A DNA stretch of 64,000 bases from an uncultured Eggerthellaceae bacterium (GTDB taxonomy: Bacteria > Actinomycetota > Coriobacteriia > Coriobacteriales > Eggerthellaceae), in the NCBI GenBank assembly GCA_958452575.1, contig CAUDUM010000006.1:62001-126000 (forward strand), given 5' to 3'. The translations under genes and the position numbers were made by a program. Under the pieces are notes generated by a model, which saw only the letters and a list, made by a program, of their open reading frames with translations, ran no database searches and was not told where the DNA came from. Numbering within the stretch: position 1 is the first letter of the stretch; every line of letters starts with the position of its first letter. This document shows, piece after piece, positions 37,119 to 45,518 of the stretch.

Positions 37119-37802
37119 ATGATGGACATCGAGCTGCACTATGAAGAGCAGGGCGCAGGCGAGCCTCTCATCCTGCTGCACGGCAACGGGGGCGACTGCT
37201 CCTACTTCTCCGGCCAGATGGACGCCTTCGCGCGCCGCTTCCGCACCATCGCGCTGGACACGCGCGGCCACGGCGCGAGCCCGCGCGGGGAAAAGCCGTT
37301 CACCATCAGCCAGTTCGCCGATGACCTTGCCGACTTCATGGACGAGCGGGGGATCGCGCGTGCGCATCTGCTCGGCTTCTCGGACGGTGGCAACATCGCG
37401 CTTGTGTTCGCGCTGCGACACCCCGACCGCGTGGGCAGGCTCGTCCTCAACGGCGCCAACCTGTTCTTCGACGGCCTCACGCCCGAGGTCCGCCGCGATA
37501 TCCTGGCCACTTACGAGCGCGCCCGCGCATCCGCGGACCGCGACCCCGCCGGCAAGCACCTCGCCGACCTGCAGCGCCTCATGATCGACGAGCCGAACAT
37601 CGATCCATCGCAGCTCGCGGCACTCGACATGCCCGCACTCGTCATTGTCGGAGACGACGATATGATCGAGCATGAGCACAGCCGCCTCATCGCGGGCGCG
37701 CTCCCCCAGGGCAGGATGGTCGTGCTGACCGGCAGCCACTTCGTCGCCGAGGAGGATCCCGCGGCGTTCAACGAGGCGGTGCTTGCGTTCCTGGAGCCGT
37801 AG
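37119..37802 (+). CDS. Alpha/beta hydrolase
   Basis: This 227-residue alpha/beta-hydrolase has the oxyanion motif LILLHGNGGDCSYF and the nucleophile Ser in LLGFSDGGNIAL. The acid is Asp in VIVGDDDMIE and the base His in LTGSHFVAEE. The fold has a small cap and resembles esterases of the 3-oxoadipate enol-lactonase group; the substrate is unknown. It follows the methyltransferase by 21 bases with AAGGAGG as RBS, so they likely share a transcript. ATG at 37119 is followed directly by a second ATG. Confidence 0.9.
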   Translation: MMDIELHYEEQGAGEPLILLHGNGGDCSYFSGQMDAFARRFRTIALDTRGHGASPRGEKPFTISQFADDLADFMDERGIARAHLLGFSDGGNIALVFALRHPDRVGRLVLNGANLFFDGLTPEVRRDILATYERARASADRDPAGKHLADLQRLMIDEPNIDPSQLAALDMPALVIVGDDDMIEHEHSRLIAGALPQGRMVVLTGSHFVAEEDPAAFNEAVLAFLEP

Positions 37803-37974
37803 CCGCCGCGAGACGCGCGCTGGCCGCTGCCTCGGCAGTGAGGCGCACCGACCCCGTCGTTCTGTTTTTCGGCCGGACCGCGACGACGCACGCGCCCTTT
37901 CGAAGCTCCGACGAGCCTGAGGCGCTATCATGCCATCATCAAGGCGAACCGATCCCGCCGAAAGGACCACGACG

Positions 37975-40900
37975 ATGACGGCCCCCACCTCGCGAACGCC
38001 CTTCCTCCGCAGCGTCGCCGCGCGAAGCGCCGCGCTGCTCCTGGCCGCCCTGCTCGCAGCGCTCGCCCTCCTCGCCGCCGCAAGCCCCGTCGCAGCGCTC
38101 GCCGACGAGGCGGGCTCCCCCTGCCAACCCAGCGCCGAGGACCTTGCCCGCTACGAAGCCGACGGAACCCTCGAGCAGCGCCAGGCGTTCCAGGACGCGC
38201 TCGGGCACAACCAACCCGACGAATCGCTGATCCAGCAGGCGATCGCCCGCCAGAATGCGCTCGACGGCGTGGCCGCCAACGCCGTGCCCACCAACTGGCA
38301 GGGCGGCATGCCCACGGAGGGGACCGCCCGCGTGCTGCTGCTGCGCGTGTCCTTCCCCGCCGAGGGGGACGAGCCCGCCCGCGAATTCTCCGAGAACGAC
38401 ACGCTCGAGGCCCTGCATGCGCTCGTCGACGGCAACGGCACCTCAGGCGTCTACCCCTACGAGAGCCTGAACGGCTACTACAAGCGCTCCTCGTACGGCA
38501 AGCTCTCCATCGAGGGCGAGGCGTTCGACTACCGCGCCAAGCACGCGCGCTCCCACTACACCGACAACATCCTGGAGCTGTTTCACGAAGCGCTCGCCGC
38601 GCTGGACCCGACCGTCGACTTCTCCCGGTTCGACGGCAACGACGACGGCCTCATCGACGCGATCTACCTGCACTTCGCCGGCGGAGACGCGGAATGGGGC
38701 ACCACCTGGTGGAGCAACGCCGACAAGATGTACTCGACCATCTCCTACGACGGCGTGAGCCCCTGCAAATTCGTCACGCTGCACAACCCATCCGACAATC
38801 CCGAGGCGGCGCGAACGATCATCCACGAGACGGGGCATGTGCTGGGCCTGCCCGACTACTATTCCTACACCGCGATGACCGGCCCCTCTTCGGAGCGCAC
38901 AGGCTCGCTCACCTTCGACATGATGGACAACAACACCGGCGACCACAACGGGTTCTCCAAGTGGCTCCTCGGCTGGATCGAGGACGACGACGTCGCCCGC
39001 GTCGTGGCCAACAGCGGCGGGATCACCGTCACGCGCGGCGAGCAGACGGTCCAGCAGGTCGAGCCCGAAGCCGACGGCTCCTCCTCGACGCGGATCGACC
39101 TGGGGGCCTTCATCGGAGACGACGAGGACACCGGCGGCATCGTCGTGGTCTCGAACGCCGACGAGGGGCCGTTCTCCTCGTACTACCTGCTGCAATACGA
39201 CCGATATGTCGGCAACCAGAGCGTGAGCTACACCTCCGGATCCGACACCCTCCCGATCCCCTCCGGATTCAGGATGTACCGCATCCAGGCATCGCTCACC
39301 CAGGGCGGCGCCGACTTCATCCAGACCAACACCTTCGGCCACATCAACGACCAGCTGATCGAGCTCGTCGACGCCGACATGGCAAAGCCGCACAGCTCCG
39401 CGCCGTTCCAGTCCCCCTGCGCGACCTCGGGGCATTTCGGCTGCATGCTCACCGAAGGGGTCGAGATCACGCCCGACAGCTACCCCTCGACGAACTTCTA
39501 CGAGAGCGAGGCGCTCGGCTACACGGGGATCAGCGTCCGCGTCGACGCCTGCGACGCCGACGGCGGGACGCTCACCATCTCCCATTCCGGCAAAGACGCG
39601 CCCGACCTGCCCGACTTCGCGATCACGCCCGTCGGCGAGCAGACGGTGCTCAACATGACGCAGCTTCGGTTCGAGGCGTCCGTCGCCCCCCACCTGGCGG
39701 CATCGACGGAAAGCGGGACCACGCGGCTTGTCGTGGACGGCGTGCCGCATACGGCCCAGGTCGAGGTCGACGGCACGGCCATCACGGTGAGCTGCTACTT
39801 CGATCCGGACGAGATCGAGGCAGGATCGTCCTGCGAGATCGTCTTTCCCGCCGGGCAGTTCATCATCGCCCAGACCGGGAGCGAGGCCGTGCTCTCCCCC
39901 GAAATCCGCATCGCGCTCGACGCGGGCGACGTCGCCGCGATCGCCCGCTCAGGCGCCTACGACGGCGCGACGTCGATCGGCGACGCCCATCGCATGACGG
40001 ACATCGTCCGACTCGCCGACGGCACGCGGGCGTTCTTCTACGCCAAGGATGGGCGCGTAGCGCTCGGCACGGTCTCCGAGGACGGCACGGCGCTGCGCAC
40101 GATGATGGTCGACGCCGACGTCGAGATGCCCTCCGGCTCCGATTCGAGCGCCCGCGCCATCCCCCTGGCCGACGGCGGCATCGCGTACGTCCTCGTCCAG
40201 TCTGCTTCCTCCGCGCGGATCCTCTTCGTGGATGCGGGCACGGGAGCGGTGACGGCGGATGGCGCCCTCGAGAACGCTTGGCTGCCGATCTTCGCCTCCT
40301 CCGACGAGGGGCTCGTGGTGCTCCATTACAATCCCGGCTCGAACGACTGCACCGTCATCTCCCTGCGCCCCGACGGGCAAGGCGGGCTCTCCTCGCTGCG
40401 GGGCGCGGTGGACGTGAGCGACACCGCGTGCATCGGGGACGACGCCGTCGCGCTCATCCGCTACGACGAGCAGGGGGCTCCCACGATCGCGATCGTATCG
40501 ACGGCGGCCCTCGTCAAGGCGCTCGAGGACGGTGAAGGGAGCGGTTCGCACGACGCTTCCGACGGATCGACGCCCGCGATCCCGCTTCCCGACGACGCCA
40601 TGACCGTGCAGTGCGGAGAGTACCGGGGCATCTTCGCCGCCGACGCGAACGACGACGGCATCGCGCTGCTCATGAACTCGCGCACGATCGAAGGCGTATA
40701 CGAGCAGGGGCTTTGGCTTCTCACCTACGCCTCCGACGGCACGCTGACCGGTGAATACGAGCTCGATTCCCGCCTGCCCCAATCGATCCTCTCCAGCAAC
40801 GGCGGCGCGCGCGTGAGCATCGCCGACGGCGGAGCGATCGCGGTGACCTTGAGGGAGATGCCCACCGCCTCCGGCTTCTGCGCCAACGAGACGCTGCTTT

Positions 40901-41436
40901 TCGCCGTCGATGAAGAGGGGCCCTCGTTCGACGCGCGTCTGCTTGCCAACTCCCCCGGTACGGGCGCATGGCTTGACAGCGGAGCATGGCTTTCGGTGGG
41001 ATGGCACATCGACGAATACCCTTACATGGCGGGATCGCCCGTGACGTCCTCCGGATCCGGTGCGGACACGCAAACGGATGATATCCAGGCGGAATACGAG
41101 ACCAGGATGCTCTACTACGTGACCGAGCCCGTCGCCGGCGGCACCGCCCCGGATCCGGAGGATCCCGACGAGCCTGACGACCCGAGCGACCCCGAAGATC
41201 CTGACGATCCGGAGGATCCCGAAGATCCAAACGATCCTAATGATCCGGACAGTCCTGTGGATCCCGACACGCAAGATGGCGACGGCGATCCGGATACGGA
41301 TGGCGGATCGTCCGATGAAGGGATAAAACCCCTCGTCTCCACCGGAGACGGAGTCGCGCCCTTCGCAGCAGCGGCGGTGATTGCCGCCCTCGCAAGCGCG
41401 GCAGCGCTCGCAACCGCCGCGCGTTTCAAGTCCTAG
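37975..41436 (+). CDS. Secreted M6-like metalloprotease with cell-wall sorting signal
   Basis: This 1,153-residue exported protein has a signal peptide (hydrophobic run to about residue 43, SPVAALA). The M6/immune-inhibitor-A-like catalytic domain holds the zinc motif HETGHVLGLPDYY at residues 284-296. A long beta-rich part (about 480-1050) follows. Then comes an acidic linker of DPE/DPD/DPN repeats (coding bases about 41150-41275), a sortase-like LVSTG at 1120-1124, a membrane segment and an RFKS tail. The sorting motif lacks the usual Pro at position 2. The start at 37975 has GAAAGGA; a frame 15 codons longer exists. The protein probably cuts host or dietary proteins at the cell surface (inference). 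No sortase gene is in the window. Confidence 0.88.
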   Translation: MTAPTSRTPFLRSVAARSAALLLAALLAALALLAAASPVAALADEAGSPCQPSAEDLARYEADGTLEQRQAFQDALGHNQPDESLIQQAIARQNALDGVAANAVPTNWQGGMPTEGTARVLLLRVSFPAEGDEPAREFSENDTLEALHALVDGNGTSGVYPYESLNGYYKRSSYGKLSIEGEAFDYRAKHARSHYTDNILELFHEALAALDPTVDFSRFDGNDDGLIDAIYLHFAGGDAEWGTTWWSNADKMYSTISYDGVSPCKFVTLHNPSDNPEAARTIIHETGHVLGLPDYYSYTAMTGPSSERTGSLTFDMMDNNTGDHNGFSKWLLGWIEDDDVARVVANSGGITVTRGEQTVQQVEPEADGSSSTRIDLGAFIGDDEDTGGIVVVSNADEGPFSSYYLLQYDRYVGNQSVSYTSGSDTLPIPSGFRMYRIQASLTQGGADFIQTNTFGHINDQLIELVDADMAKPHSSAPFQSPCATSGHFGCMLTEGVEITPDSYPSTNFYESEALGYTGISVRVDACDADGGTLTISHSGKDAPDLPDFAITPVGEQTVLNMTQLRFEASVAPHLAASTESGTTRLVVDGVPHTAQVEVDGTAITVSCYFDPDEIEAGSSCEIVFPAGQFIIAQTGSEAVLSPEIRIALDAGDVAAIARSGAYDGATSIGDAHRMTDIVRLADGTRAFFYAKDGRVALGTVSEDGTALRTMMVDADVEMPSGSDSSARAIPLADGGIAYVLVQSASSARILFVDAGTGAVTADGALENAWLPIFASSDEGLVVLHYNPGSNDCTVISLRPDGQGGLSSLRGAVDVSDTACIGDDAVALIRYDEQGAPTIAIVSTAALVKALEDGEGSGSHDASDGSTPAIPLPDDAMTVQCGEYRGIFAADANDDGIALLMNSRTIEGVYEQGLWLLTYASDGTLTGEYELDSRLPQSILSSNGGARVSIADGGAIAVTLREMPTASGFCANETLLFAVDEEGPSFDARLLANSPGTGAWLDSGAWLSVGWHIDEYPYMAGSPVTSSGSGADTQTDDIQAEYETRMLYYVTEPVAGGTAPDPEDPDEPDDPSDPEDPDDPEDPEDPNDPNDPDSPVDPDTQDGDGDPDTDGGSSDEGIKPLVSTGDGVAPFAAAAVIAALASAAALATAARFKS
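41150..41275 (+). repeat. GAT/CCG-rich repeat coding the DPE/DPD linker
   Basis: Degenerate nine-base units (GATCCGGAG, GATCCTGAC and similar) code for Asp-Pro-Glu/Asp/Asn steps. They form the acidic wall-spanning linker before the LVSTG anchor of the metalloprotease. Such repeats often vary in number between strains. Confidence 0.75.
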
Positions 41437-41446
41437 CAGACAGCCC

Positions 41447-41471
41447 GTGGCGCCCGGATTCCGTGCGCCAC
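41447..41471 (+). terminator. Hairpin after the metalloprotease gene
   Basis: GTGGCGC (41447-41453) pairs with GCGCCAC (41465-41471), starting ten bases past the stop. There is no T-run; it may be a weak terminator. Confidence 0.45.
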
Positions 41472-41580
41472 GTCCCCTAGAGGAGGGTCCGGCGCACTCC
41501 AGCCGCCGCGCTCGGTCGCCGCTTCCCGGCGCCAGGCGCGGCGGCGCACGCTGGCGCAGAAAAACCCGCATGCCCCATCA

Positions 41581-41614
41581 CGCGCAACGCCGGCACGAAA
41601 GCCGGCGTTGCGCG
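41581..41614 (-). terminator. Strong hairpin after the zinc-finger gene
   Basis: CGCGCAACGCCGGC pairs perfectly with GCCGGCGTTGCGCG around a six-base loop, five bases from the stop of the minus-strand zinc-finger gene. On both strands it lies between convergent genes and could serve both. Confidence 0.7.
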
Positions 41615-41619
41615 TCGCA

Positions 41620-41937
41620 TCAATCCCCAAATTCGAAGAGGTCCTCAAGAAAGCTTCCGGGACGCTTCTTTTTCTTCTTCTTGTACTCGTCGTAGCGCTT
41701 GTCGTAATGCTTGTCGTGATCCCGATCCCGCTTGCGATCGTAATCCCGATCGTAGTCGCGCTCGCGATCGGACCCGCGGCGTTCCTCACGCGCAGGAGCA
41801 GAGGCGTTTGAACGCTCGATGATCTTGTCGAGCTCGCCGCGATCGAGCCATACGCCGCGGCACTGCGGGCAGTAATCGATCTCGATCCCCTGCCGCTCGC
41901 TCATCATCAGGTCGACATTGCAAAGGGGGCATTTCAT
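41620..41937 (-). CDS. TFIIB-type zinc-ribbon protein
   Basis: This 105-residue protein starts MKCPLCNVDLMMSE and continues EIDYCPQCRGVWLDRGELDKIIE. The two CxxC pairs form the zinc ribbon of the zf-TFIIB family. The second half is a highly charged run of Arg, Asp, Tyr and Lys (RERDYDRDYDRKRDRDHD) ending in a hydrophobic FLEDLFEF. Function is unknown in bacteria. A TATAAT on the minus strand at 41993-41988 lies 51-56 bases upstream of the start. The gene stands alone. Confidence 0.85.
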   Translation of the reverse strand: MKCPLCNVDLMMSERQGIEIDYCPQCRGVWLDRGELDKIIERSNASAPAREERRGSDRERDYDRDYDRKRDRDHDKHYDKRYDEYKKKKKKRPGSFLEDLFEFGD

Positions 41938-42366
41938 CGAATCCTCCTCTCGACGTCCAGCGACTTCCTTATCGCCGCCTTAAATCGATTATAGCTGGAA
42001 CCAACCGTGCGTCCCGAGCGGTTACCTCCTTGTAAACACGGCGCGCTCCACGGTCGCGCTATGCCGAATCCGCGTTGGATCCGCGTTGGATCCATGCGAG
42101 ATCCGCAAAAGGTTCATGGTCCACCTGCGCCGGGTCAGCAGCGAAAAGGCGGCCCATCCGCAAGAAACCGAAAGGGAATCGACGGGCACGGCAAGCGGCA
42201 GACGCGGGACTCCCCCGCGAGCAGGAGCGCGTACCCTGTGCTTCGTCGGAGGCGCGGTCGACGCGGCGACGCAAGGGCGTTGCGGGCGGCGGCGCCTCAC
42301 GACGCCAGAGGGCGGCGGGCTCGACATGCGTATGCCCCCGATAGCAGAACGATGAAAGGAACCGCC
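41938..42366. other. Long intergenic stretch before the surface-protein locus
   Basis: These 429 bases separate the zinc-finger gene and the plus-strand surface genes. They contain the zinc-finger promoter (TATAAT at 41993-41988, minus), a tandem CGTTGGATC at about 42072-42091 and GC-rich sequence able to form several hairpins. An open plus frame runs through from 42007 into the next gene, but its composition (Arg, Pro, Ala) does not look like protein. I recognise no riboswitch in it. Confidence 0.5.
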
Positions 42367-42882
42367 ATGAGGCCGATGGCCCGCAAAGACGATCGCAGTC
42401 ACCGAAGACGTGGCGGAAAAGCCGCCATTTTGGCGCTAGGAGGCGCAGCCCTGCTCCTTGCCGCCGCGGCGTTGACGCTCTGGATGGTCCTGCCGAGGCC
42501 TTCCGAGGCGGGCGGGGCGACGATCTCCTCGTACGAGGAGATGGACATCGACGCCATCCAAGACGAGCTGGACAGGCAGGTGCGTGCGTCGATGATGACC
42601 GTCGCCGTGTCGCCGGTGTGCACCCTCCAAGAAGACGGCACGCTGTCGCTTCACATTGTCAACGACGAGGGCAACACGCTCGCGCAATCGTTCACCATCT
42701 CCCAGGATGACACCGTCCTCTTCGAATCGGGGCGCATGGAGCCCGGCGAGGAGATCTCGTCTTGCAGGCCCGAGGGGATCGTGGAGGGCAGCGCGCTCAT
42801 CACCGTCCAGGGCATCGACCGCGAAACCGGCTCGCCCACGGGAAGCCCCGCGGCGGTGGAAGTATCGGTGAGGGCCGCGTAG
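42367..42882 (+). CDS. Membrane-anchored surface protein of unknown function
   Basis: This 171-residue protein has a basic N-terminus, one membrane segment (about residues 22-43) and an extracellular beta-rich domain. The domain pattern is a thread of short strands: LQEDGTLSLHIVNDEGNTLAQSFTISQDDTVLFESGRMEPGEEI. It resembles a group of small Firmicute and Actinobacterial proteins found beside surface-layer or pilin-like genes; that likeness is from memory of the pattern, not proven. The start at 42367 has AAAGGA eight bases upstream; ATG 42352 is a possible earlier start. It is the first of four genes in the locus. Confidence 0.72.
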   Translation: MRPMARKDDRSHRRRGGKAAILALGGAALLLAAAALTLWMVLPRPSEAGGATISSYEEMDIDAIQDELDRQVRASMMTVAVSPVCTLQEDGTLSLHIVNDEGNTLAQSFTISQDDTVLFESGRMEPGEEISSCRPEGIVEGSALITVQGIDRETGSPTGSPAAVEVSVRAA

Positions 42883-42942
42883 GCGCATGGATCCAGTCGA
42901 AGGCGGCGCGGGCGAGCATAAGACGCCCAACCGCAGAGAAAT

Positions 42943-42961
42943 GCCCCTGTTCGAACGGGGC
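42943..42961 (+). promoter_or_regulatory. Small hairpin before the second surface gene
   Basis: GCCCCTGTTCGAACGGGGC forms a short stem (GCCCC with GGGGC) ending six bases before the GAAAGGAG ribosome binding site at 42980. It could influence translation or mark a processing site between the first and second genes. Confidence 0.35.
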
Positions 42962-42979
42962 GCGTGAAAGGAGCACGCC

Positions 42980-43564
42980 ATGAGAAGACCCGAGAGCATC
43001 CGACCCAAAGCCACGCCTCTGCGCGCCGTGGGGGCCATCGCCTGCGCAGGCGCGCTCGCGCTCGCCTGCGCCCCGGTCGCGTGGGCTGCGGACAACGTGG
43101 GGACGACCGAGGTGACGGTGCAGGCGGATCCCAACGCCCTGTTGGCGTTCCGCGTGCCCACGCTGATCCCCTTCTACGCCGCGCCCGACGGAACGCTGAC
43201 CGGGCCTTCGCCCGAAGCGTGCCAGGTGGTCAACGAAAGCGTGTTCGGAATCCATGTCACCAAGGTCGGAGTCGTTCAGAAAGGCGGCTGGACGCTTTCA
43301 TCCAACGCCGCATCCGGAAGCAACGAGAACGCGATGGACTTCCAGTTCGGTCCCGAGACGCAGGTGGACGCGTTCGCAGCGCGTGCAGGCTACGACGTCT
43401 CCGACGACGTCTCGTTCAACATGGGATACGAAGGCAGCGGCAAGGAGGCGATCGACATTGACACGCAGGGGGATGTTGCGCGCGTGACACTGGACCTTTC
43501 CGAGCCCGTCCCCTCCGCCACCGTATCCTGGACCGTCGCGCCCGGCTTCGCGACGGCATCCTAG
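42980..43564 (+). CDS. Secreted protein with VPTLIPF-type domain
   Basis: This 194-residue protein has a clear signal peptide (AVGAIACAGALALACAPVAWAA) and no anchor. The mature part begins with strands and the segment LLAFRVPTLIPFYAAPDGTLTGPSPEACQVVNESVFGIHVTKVGV. The same kind of segment, VKVPTLVPCMIEADGSVTAPGGYAIENLSPVAVSLTG, ends the 525-residue protein encoded at 43862-45439, so the two share a domain. The family resembles bacterial surface fibre or WxL-like beta proteins, but no named family is certain. The RBS is GAAAGGAG. Confidence 0.78.
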   Translation: MRRPESIRPKATPLRAVGAIACAGALALACAPVAWAADNVGTTEVTVQADPNALLAFRVPTLIPFYAAPDGTLTGPSPEACQVVNESVFGIHVTKVGVVQKGGWTLSSNAASGSNENAMDFQFGPETQVDAFAARAGYDVSDDVSFNMGYEGSGKEAIDIDTQGDVARVTLDLSEPVPSATVSWTVAPGFATAS

Positions 43565-43574
43565 AGGAGCCGGG

Positions 43575-43865
43575 ATGAAGCCCATTCGATGCCTGATCTT
43601 CGCAGCGGCGGTTTGCTGCATGCTGGCGCCCGGCCCCGCCTGGGCCGACGGATCCCCGACCCTGGACAAAAACGGCACCTTGGTCACCGTCATGGGACCG
43701 GAAACGGCGAACGAAGACGGGCAGAGCGGCGACGCCCAGCCGCCATCCGCGCCGCTTGCCGACACAGGCGATGACGGCATGCTGGCGACGGGCGCGGCGG
43801 CAACAGCGGGCGCATGCGCCTGCGCGTTGGCAGCAGCAGCGCTGGGAAGGAGGCGACAGCAATGA
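43575..43865 (+). CDS. Small exported protein with LxxTG anchor
   Basis: This 96-residue protein has a signal peptide (ending PAWA at about residue 24), a short Asp/Gly/Pro-rich mature stretch, a sortase-like LADTG at 61-65, a membrane segment and a RRRQQ tail. The exposed part is only about 35 residues, so it may act as a wall-linked base or cap for its neighbours (inference). It starts ten bases after the previous gene with GAGGAG nearby and overlaps the next gene as ATGA. Confidence 0.8.
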   Translation: MKPIRCLIFAAAVCCMLAPGPAWADGSPTLDKNGTLVTVMGPETANEDGQSGDAQPPSAPLADTGDDGMLATGAAATAGACACALAAAALGRRRQQ

Positions 43866-45439
43866 AAGCACCTTCGGCCAAGCGCATCGGCGCCGCCCTC
43901 GCCATGGTCTCGCTTGCGTGCGCCGCGTGCATCTTGGGCATGCCCCGCCAGGCAGACGCGGCGACGCTGCACCGCGGCGGATTCGACGACGTGCCTCCCG
44001 ACACCGTGAGCATCGATTATCCCCTCGAGGTGGCGGACGCGCAGCTCTCGGCGACCAACAGCGCCTACAAGATCAAAAGCGGCACCTCGTGGGAGGGCAA
44101 GGCCAACATGGTCGTCTACGACCGCGCCGTTTCGGGAAACCAGACCCTGCCCGGGTCGTTCACCCTCACGTGGAGGGATTCGGGGATCGACGATGACGGC
44201 GACGCCATCGACCTGTCAATAACCGTGTCCAACATCCGCACCAGCGGAGATGCGGACAGCGCCTGCATCCTGAGCGACGGGTTGAACCTGTGCATGGACG
44301 CCATCTCGCACGAAAGGACCGCGCTGGGCGCCAAGATGGACGTTACGGTGAAAGCGACCAAGCACGGCACGTCGAAAGCCGCTTCGGGCACCATGCTGGT
44401 GGCGTTCGTCGACATCGACATGGTCAAAGGCCCGGGGCTTTACTCCGAGCAGGTCGAGCTGCTTTCGGGGTTCGGCCCCGACGTGTGGGTCCCGTCGACC
44501 AACTTCCTCGACATCTCTGCGGACGCGACGCGGTTCACCTCCACTCAGGCCGACGACGACACCTACGACAGCGGATTCGTCACGACGGGCGATCCCGGAG
44601 GGTTCAAGCTGCGCTGGCAGGGCGAATCGTGCGGGACCTACCTGCTCATGCCCTTCCGCGCCAACGAGCAGGCGATCACCGCATCGGCGGGTTCCGGCGG
44701 CTCCATCAGCGATCCGGGCAAGCATTTCGTCCGCTGGAAGAACGACAAGACCTACACCATCACGCCCCAAGAGCACTATCGGATCAAAGACGTCGTGGTG
44801 GACGGCAAAAGCATCGGCGCAAAAGCCGAGTACACGTTCAAGCGGGTGACCGAGAACCACACCATCCGTGCCACGTTCGAGCGCATCCCCGCCCACACGG
44901 TCGAGTTCGTCGACGGTTTCGGAGGCAGCATATCGGTGCAGAAGGTGGAGGACGGCGATGCGGCAAAGGCGCCCTCCGATCCCAAAAGGGACGGATGGAC
45001 GTTCACCGGCTGGGACAAGGATTTCTCGCACGTGACCGACGATATGACGATCACGGCGCAATGGGAGCCGTTGATCGCCGTGAAGGTGCCGACGCTGGTT
45101 CCGTGCATGATCGAGGCGGACGGATCGGTGACCGCCCCAGGCGGATACGCGATCGAGAACCTGTCCCCGGTCGCGGTGAGCCTTACGGGAGCAACCACCC
45201 AGAACATGCCCTCATACGGATCGTATTCGCTTGCGGATTCGTCGGGAAACGTGATCCATTCCTACGACGGCGGAAAGGATGAGCAAGGAGCCGGATTGAC
45301 GATCGGCAAGCACGCCAAGGCGCCCTTGACGTGGAGCGTGGGCGACATCACGGGCGATCAGGCGCAGGAGCTGCTGCTGAAAGCCATACAAGGCCCCACG
45401 CATCTGTGCAATGTGACCTTCACCTTCAAAGAGGCATGA
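43862..45439 (+). CDS. Secreted multidomain surface protein with InlB-type repeats
   Basis: This 525-residue exported protein has a signal peptide ending near residue 34 (MPRQADA). A beta-rich N-terminal region follows to about 275. Next is a divergent InlB B-repeat (ITASAGSGGSISDPGKHFVRWKNDKTYTITP), then a Listeria-Bacteroides Flg_new repeat (about 345-402, TFTGWDKDFSHVTDDMTITAQWEP), and a C-terminal VPTLVP domain shared with the gene at 42980. There is no anchor of its own. Such repeats are typical of adhesins. Start at 43862, coupled to the small anchor protein; RBS GGAAGGAGG. Confidence 0.82.
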   Translation: MKAPSAKRIGAALAMVSLACAACILGMPRQADAATLHRGGFDDVPPDTVSIDYPLEVADAQLSATNSAYKIKSGTSWEGKANMVVYDRAVSGNQTLPGSFTLTWRDSGIDDDGDAIDLSITVSNIRTSGDADSACILSDGLNLCMDAISHERTALGAKMDVTVKATKHGTSKAASGTMLVAFVDIDMVKGPGLYSEQVELLSGFGPDVWVPSTNFLDISADATRFTSTQADDDTYDSGFVTTGDPGGFKLRWQGESCGTYLLMPFRANEQAITASAGSGGSISDPGKHFVRWKNDKTYTITPQEHYRIKDVVVDGKSIGAKAEYTFKRVTENHTIRATFERIPAHTVEFVDGFGGSISVQKVEDGDAAKAPSDPKRDGWTFTGWDKDFSHVTDDMTITAQWEPLIAVKVPTLVPCMIEADGSVTAPGGYAIENLSPVAVSLTGATTQNMPSYGSYSLADSSGNVIHSYDGGKDEQGAGLTIGKHAKAPLTWSVGDITGDQAQELLLKAIQGPTHLCNVTFTFKEA

Positions 45440-45460
45440 CGCTTGCCGCGCCAAAGCGGA

Positions 45461-45505
45461 TGCCGGGACCCCGCCCGATGCATCGATCGAAGCGGGATCC
45501 CGGCA
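45461..45505. terminator. Bidirectional terminator, surface locus / modD
   Basis: TGCCGGGACCCCGC (45461-45474) pairs with GCGGGATCCCGGCA (45492-45505), one G-T pair, 17-base loop. It lies between the convergent surface locus and modD. Confidence 0.7.
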
Positions 45506-45518
45506 GATGATCCTGCCG

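Noticed and set aside
42007..42351. N-terminal extension of the membrane protein at 42367 by about 115 codons
   Set aside because: The translation is Arg/Pro/Ala-rich without structure, whereas ATG 42367 has a proper ribosome binding site followed by a typical basic-hydrophobic membrane start.
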